Shown here one piece after another: positions 5,527 through 7,760 of a stretch of 7,760 nt of DNA. The stretch lies in assembly GCA_030600975.1 (NCBI GenBank), contig JAUVUL010000065.1:1-7760 (forward strand). Reading direction: 5' to 3'. Position 1 is the stretch's first letter, and the number at the start of each line of letters is the position of its first letter. The notes under the pieces are model-generated. The model searched no databases, was not told the origin of the DNA, and worked only from the letters and a program-made list of their open reading frames with translations. The position numbers and the translations under genes are program-made. Origin of the DNA: Candidatus Aegiribacteria sp. (GTDB lineage Bacteria; Fermentibacterota; Fermentibacteria; Fermentibacterales; JCC-6).

Positions 5527-7760
5527 GTGAAGTTAACCAGCAATGCCGTTTCCAGACCAGTAGCCGTAACAGTACTATCTATAGTTGCAGCCCTTCTCGG
5601 AACAGTCGCAGTGATGAAGATGCCGGTGGATCTTCTTCCATCGGTTGAGTATCCAAGGCTTACCATCGAAACCACTTATCCATCATCCAGCCCGTACGAG
5701 GTCGAACGTCTCGTTACCGATCCTCTTGAAAACGCTGTGGCTGGAGTCCGTGGGCTGAGAAGCTACAGCTCCCGCTCCTACGGTGACAGAAGCAGGATCA
5801 CACTGGAGTTCGACTGGGGCGCCAGAATGGACTTTACCAGGCTCGAAGTCAGGGAGAAGCTGGATGTGGCCGGATGGTCCCTCCCCGATGAAGCGGGCAG
5901 GCCGACCATTGTAGATTACGATCCTTCAAGAAGGCCCTTCATGGAAATCCTCATGACTATGGAATCCAGCGACTGGACGGAAGTTACGGATTTTGCCAGG
6001 AGACTTGTCACCACCAGGATCGATCAGGCTGAAGGCGTTGCCGGCTGTGAAATACAGGGAGAAGCTGAAGCGGCTGTATTCGTGCGGCTCCGGGAAGGTG
6101 TTGTTGAAGAACTGAACCTTGACCCCCAGTATATATCTCTGGCTCTCCAGGGGGCCAATGTGTCCATGTCCGGAGGGCTTGTCCGTGACGGACAGAGGGA
6201 GTATTTCCTGTCACTTGAGGGTGAGTTCTCCACTCTTTCCGATGTAGAAAATACAGTAATCGGTATCAGGGGTACCACACCACTGCTGCTCAGTGATGTG
6301 GCGGAGGTATCCCTTGGCGAGAAGCCGGTTACCGAATGGGCCAGTTTCAACGGAGAACGCTGTCTTATTATTCGCGTCAGGAAAATGGCTGAATCCAACA
6401 CCGTTGAGGTTGCCCGGGAAGTTGAAAAACTTGTTGCGGAACTCAATAACGAGTACGAAGCCCTGCAGCTTGAGGTTATCCAGAACGACGCGGAATTCAT
6501 TGAGGATTCAATCGGTGAGGTGATCGAAGCTCTCCTTCTTGGCGGTCTTCTTGCATTCGGAGTTCTCTTCTTCTTCCTGAGGGACTGGAGAAGCCCCCTG
6601 GTCCTGGGTCTTTCACTTCCTCTGAGCATCGCAATCGCGCTTTTCTTTCTGTTCATATCAGGTGTTTCACTGAACATCATGTCACTCGGAGGTCTTGCTC
6701 TAGGAACAGGATTGCTTGTTGATAACGCGGTTGTAGTTCTGGAAGCCATCTTCAGACGGAGAGAAGAGGGTGAAAGCGCGATCAGCGCTGCCAAATCCGG
6801 TACATCCGAAGTGGGCAAGGCTATTACGGCAAGTACACTGACAACCCTTATCGTTTTCTTTCCCGTAGTTTACATGGAAGGAATAACAAGCCAGCTCTTC
6901 CGTGATCAGGCGCTGGCTGTTGGATTTGCTCTTCTCGCAAGCCTTTTAGTGGCTGTTACTATCATTCCTGCACTCACAGCCAGAATTAAAAAGCTTAAGA
7001 AAAGCACCGATGTGACAACCCGTCTGAAGGAACGCTATGTGAGACTCATGGAGAGGATTCTTAAACGTCCTGTGGCCGTATTGTCCGGAGCGCTGGTGGT
7101 CTTCACAATATCATTGCTTGCTGGTGCGGGGCTTCCCATGCAGCTGCTTCCCAGCACTCCGGTGAACCAGCTGGAGATTTCCTACTCGGCTCCAAGAGGC
7201 ACGTCCATGGCGCAGATGATAGAACTTTCACGGGAGGTTACCGGCCTGGCTGCTTCTTCCGGTGCTGACTGGATCTCAGGGCGCAGCGGCGTTCGCTCCT
7301 CGGAAGGAGTGGATGCTATTCTGACCGCTTCCTATCCTTCTCCCGAGGATGCGACAGGAGCCATGCAGGTACTTAGAGATGCCTGGAATACCACGTTCAA
7401 TTTCTCCATTACCGTTGAAAAACGGCAATCCCTCCTTGGAGAGATACTGGGCGGAGGAAGTTCCTTCACAGTCTATCTCGAGGGAGAGAACATCAGTATT
7501 GATCTTGCCGCAGCTGAAGGCCTTGCGGCAATACTATCTCAGTATGAGGGTGTGGAATCGGCAGATGTTCAGTACCTTCCCGGAAAACCGGAAATGGTCC
7601 TTGACCTCGATCAGGAACTGCTGAACTTGTTCGGATTGACCGCAAACGATGTAGCCGATTTCGTGGAGAGTTTATCAAGAGGCATTACGGTAACCACTTA
7701 TTACCGTCAGGATCAGAGAGTTGACGTTGTTCTTCTTGCAGGGAGCGGGGAGGGAATTCC
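5527..7760 (+). CDS. RND-family efflux permease (AcrB/HAE-like), 3'-truncated by the window edge
   Basis: Open from GTG 5527 to the right edge: 744 codons, about 70% of a normal 1,020-1,050-residue RND pump. GGGGGG (5513-5518) lies 8 bases ahead of the GTG, and the product opens KLTSNAVSRPVAVTVLS, the usual first helix of these pumps. Next come VDLLPSVEYPRLTIETTYP and the first periplasmic porter region (about 30-325). Helices 2-6 follow (about 335-352, 358-379, 382-408, 434-453, 460-484), then helix 7 (about 514-535) and the start of the second porter region. Helix 4 carries GLLVDNAVVVLE: Asp399 matches AcrB Asp407 of the proton relay, while AcrB Asp408 is Asn400, as in many HAE-like subfamilies. 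It should work as an inner-membrane proton-driven trimer with an adaptor and an outer-membrane channel, neither of which is in the window. The substrate cannot be told. No heavy-metal signature was seen. Confidence 0.93.
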   Translation, partial: MKLTSNAVSRPVAVTVLSIVAALLGTVAVMKMPVDLLPSVEYPRLTIETTYPSSSPYEVERLVTDPLENAVAGVRGLRSYSSRSYGDRSRITLEFDWGARMDFTRLEVREKLDVAGWSLPDEAGRPTIVDYDPSRRPFMEILMTMESSDWTEVTDFARRLVTTRIDQAEGVAGCEIQGEAEAAVFVRLREGVVEELNLDPQYISLALQGANVSMSGGLVRDGQREYFLSLEGEFSTLSDVENTVIGIRGTTPLLLSDVAEVSLGEKPVTEWASFNGERCLIIRVRKMAESNTVEVAREVEKLVAELNNEYEALQLEVIQNDAEFIEDSIGEVIEALLLGGLLAFGVLFFFLRDWRSPLVLGLSLPLSIAIALFFLFISGVSLNIMSLGGLALGTGLLVDNAVVVLEAIFRRREEGESAISAAKSGTSEVGKAITASTLTTLIVFFPVVYMEGITSQLFRDQALAVGFALLASLLVAVTIIPALTARIKKLKKSTDVTTRLKERYVRLMERILKRPVAVLSGALVVFTISLLAGAGLPMQLLPSTPVNQLEISYSAPRGTSMAQMIELSREVTGLAASSGADWISGRSGVRSSEGVDAILTASYPSPEDATGAMQVLRDAWNTTFNFSITVEKRQSLLGEILGGGSSFTVYLEGENISIDLAAAEGLAAILSQYEGVESADVQYLPGKPEMVLDLDQELLNLFGLTANDVADFVESLSRGITVTTYYRQDQRVDVVLLAGSGEGI

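Noticed and set aside
5507..5530. Seven-codon leader peptide frame (ATG 5507 to TGA 5530) overlapping the GTG start of the pump
   Set aside because: It has no ribosome binding site of its own, and its G-run is better explained as the binding site of the pump gene. A frame this short is expected by chance.
6024..6818. Long open frame on the minus strand (264 codons) opposite the pump gene
   Set aside because: It lies wholly antisense to the clear RND coding sequence, its translation is Ser/Arg/Pro-rich low-complexity as expected of a shadow frame, and it has no recognisable domain.

Overview
The window reads as ordinary, moderately AT/GC-balanced bacterial chromosome with no rRNA, tRNA or CRISPR array that I can see. 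The host is probably a diderm, because there is an RND inner-membrane pump and three lipoprotein genes with signal peptides and lipobox-like cysteines. Two of these belong to the 6-bladed beta-propeller lipoprotein type, which is common in FCB-group bacteria and related uncultivated phyla such as Fermentibacterota. That placement is an inference from gene style only.

Layout from left to right. A 5'-truncated ABC-2 type permease (3-695, +) is followed closely by a broken propeller-type lipoprotein (739-1159, +), which has a frameshift and has lost most of its blades. Next is a small lipocalin-like lipoprotein (1288-1629, +) with a good sigma70 promoter in front. A type II toxin-antitoxin pair follows (1779-2314, +): the antitoxin is intact, but the ParE/RelE-type toxin is cut by an in-frame TAA. 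A cytoplasmic cyclophilin-type peptidyl-prolyl isomerase (2352-2831, +) and a zinc-ribbon, membrane-anchored protein of unknown function (2913-4100, +) come next. Converging on it with only 8 bases between stop codons is a second propeller lipoprotein (5212-4109, -), also interrupted by an in-frame TAA. After a 300-base AT-rich divergent spacer comes an RND efflux permease (5527 to the window end, +), which runs off the right edge.

The genes do not form one obvious pathway. The permease and pump act in transport across the envelope, the lipoproteins sit in the envelope, and the isomerase is a housekeeping folding enzyme. The strongest signal in the window is gene damage. Three reading frames are disrupted within 4.5 kb, two of them by a single in-frame TAA with a well-conserved continuation. 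This is either real decay of accessory genes or sequence error, and it can be checked in reads. I found no convincing new multi-gene system. The zinc-ribbon protein is the best candidate for an uncharacterised function. A partly conserved spacer element (TCCGCTGAATCCC ... TATAATCAGC) occurs behind two of the lipoprotein genes.
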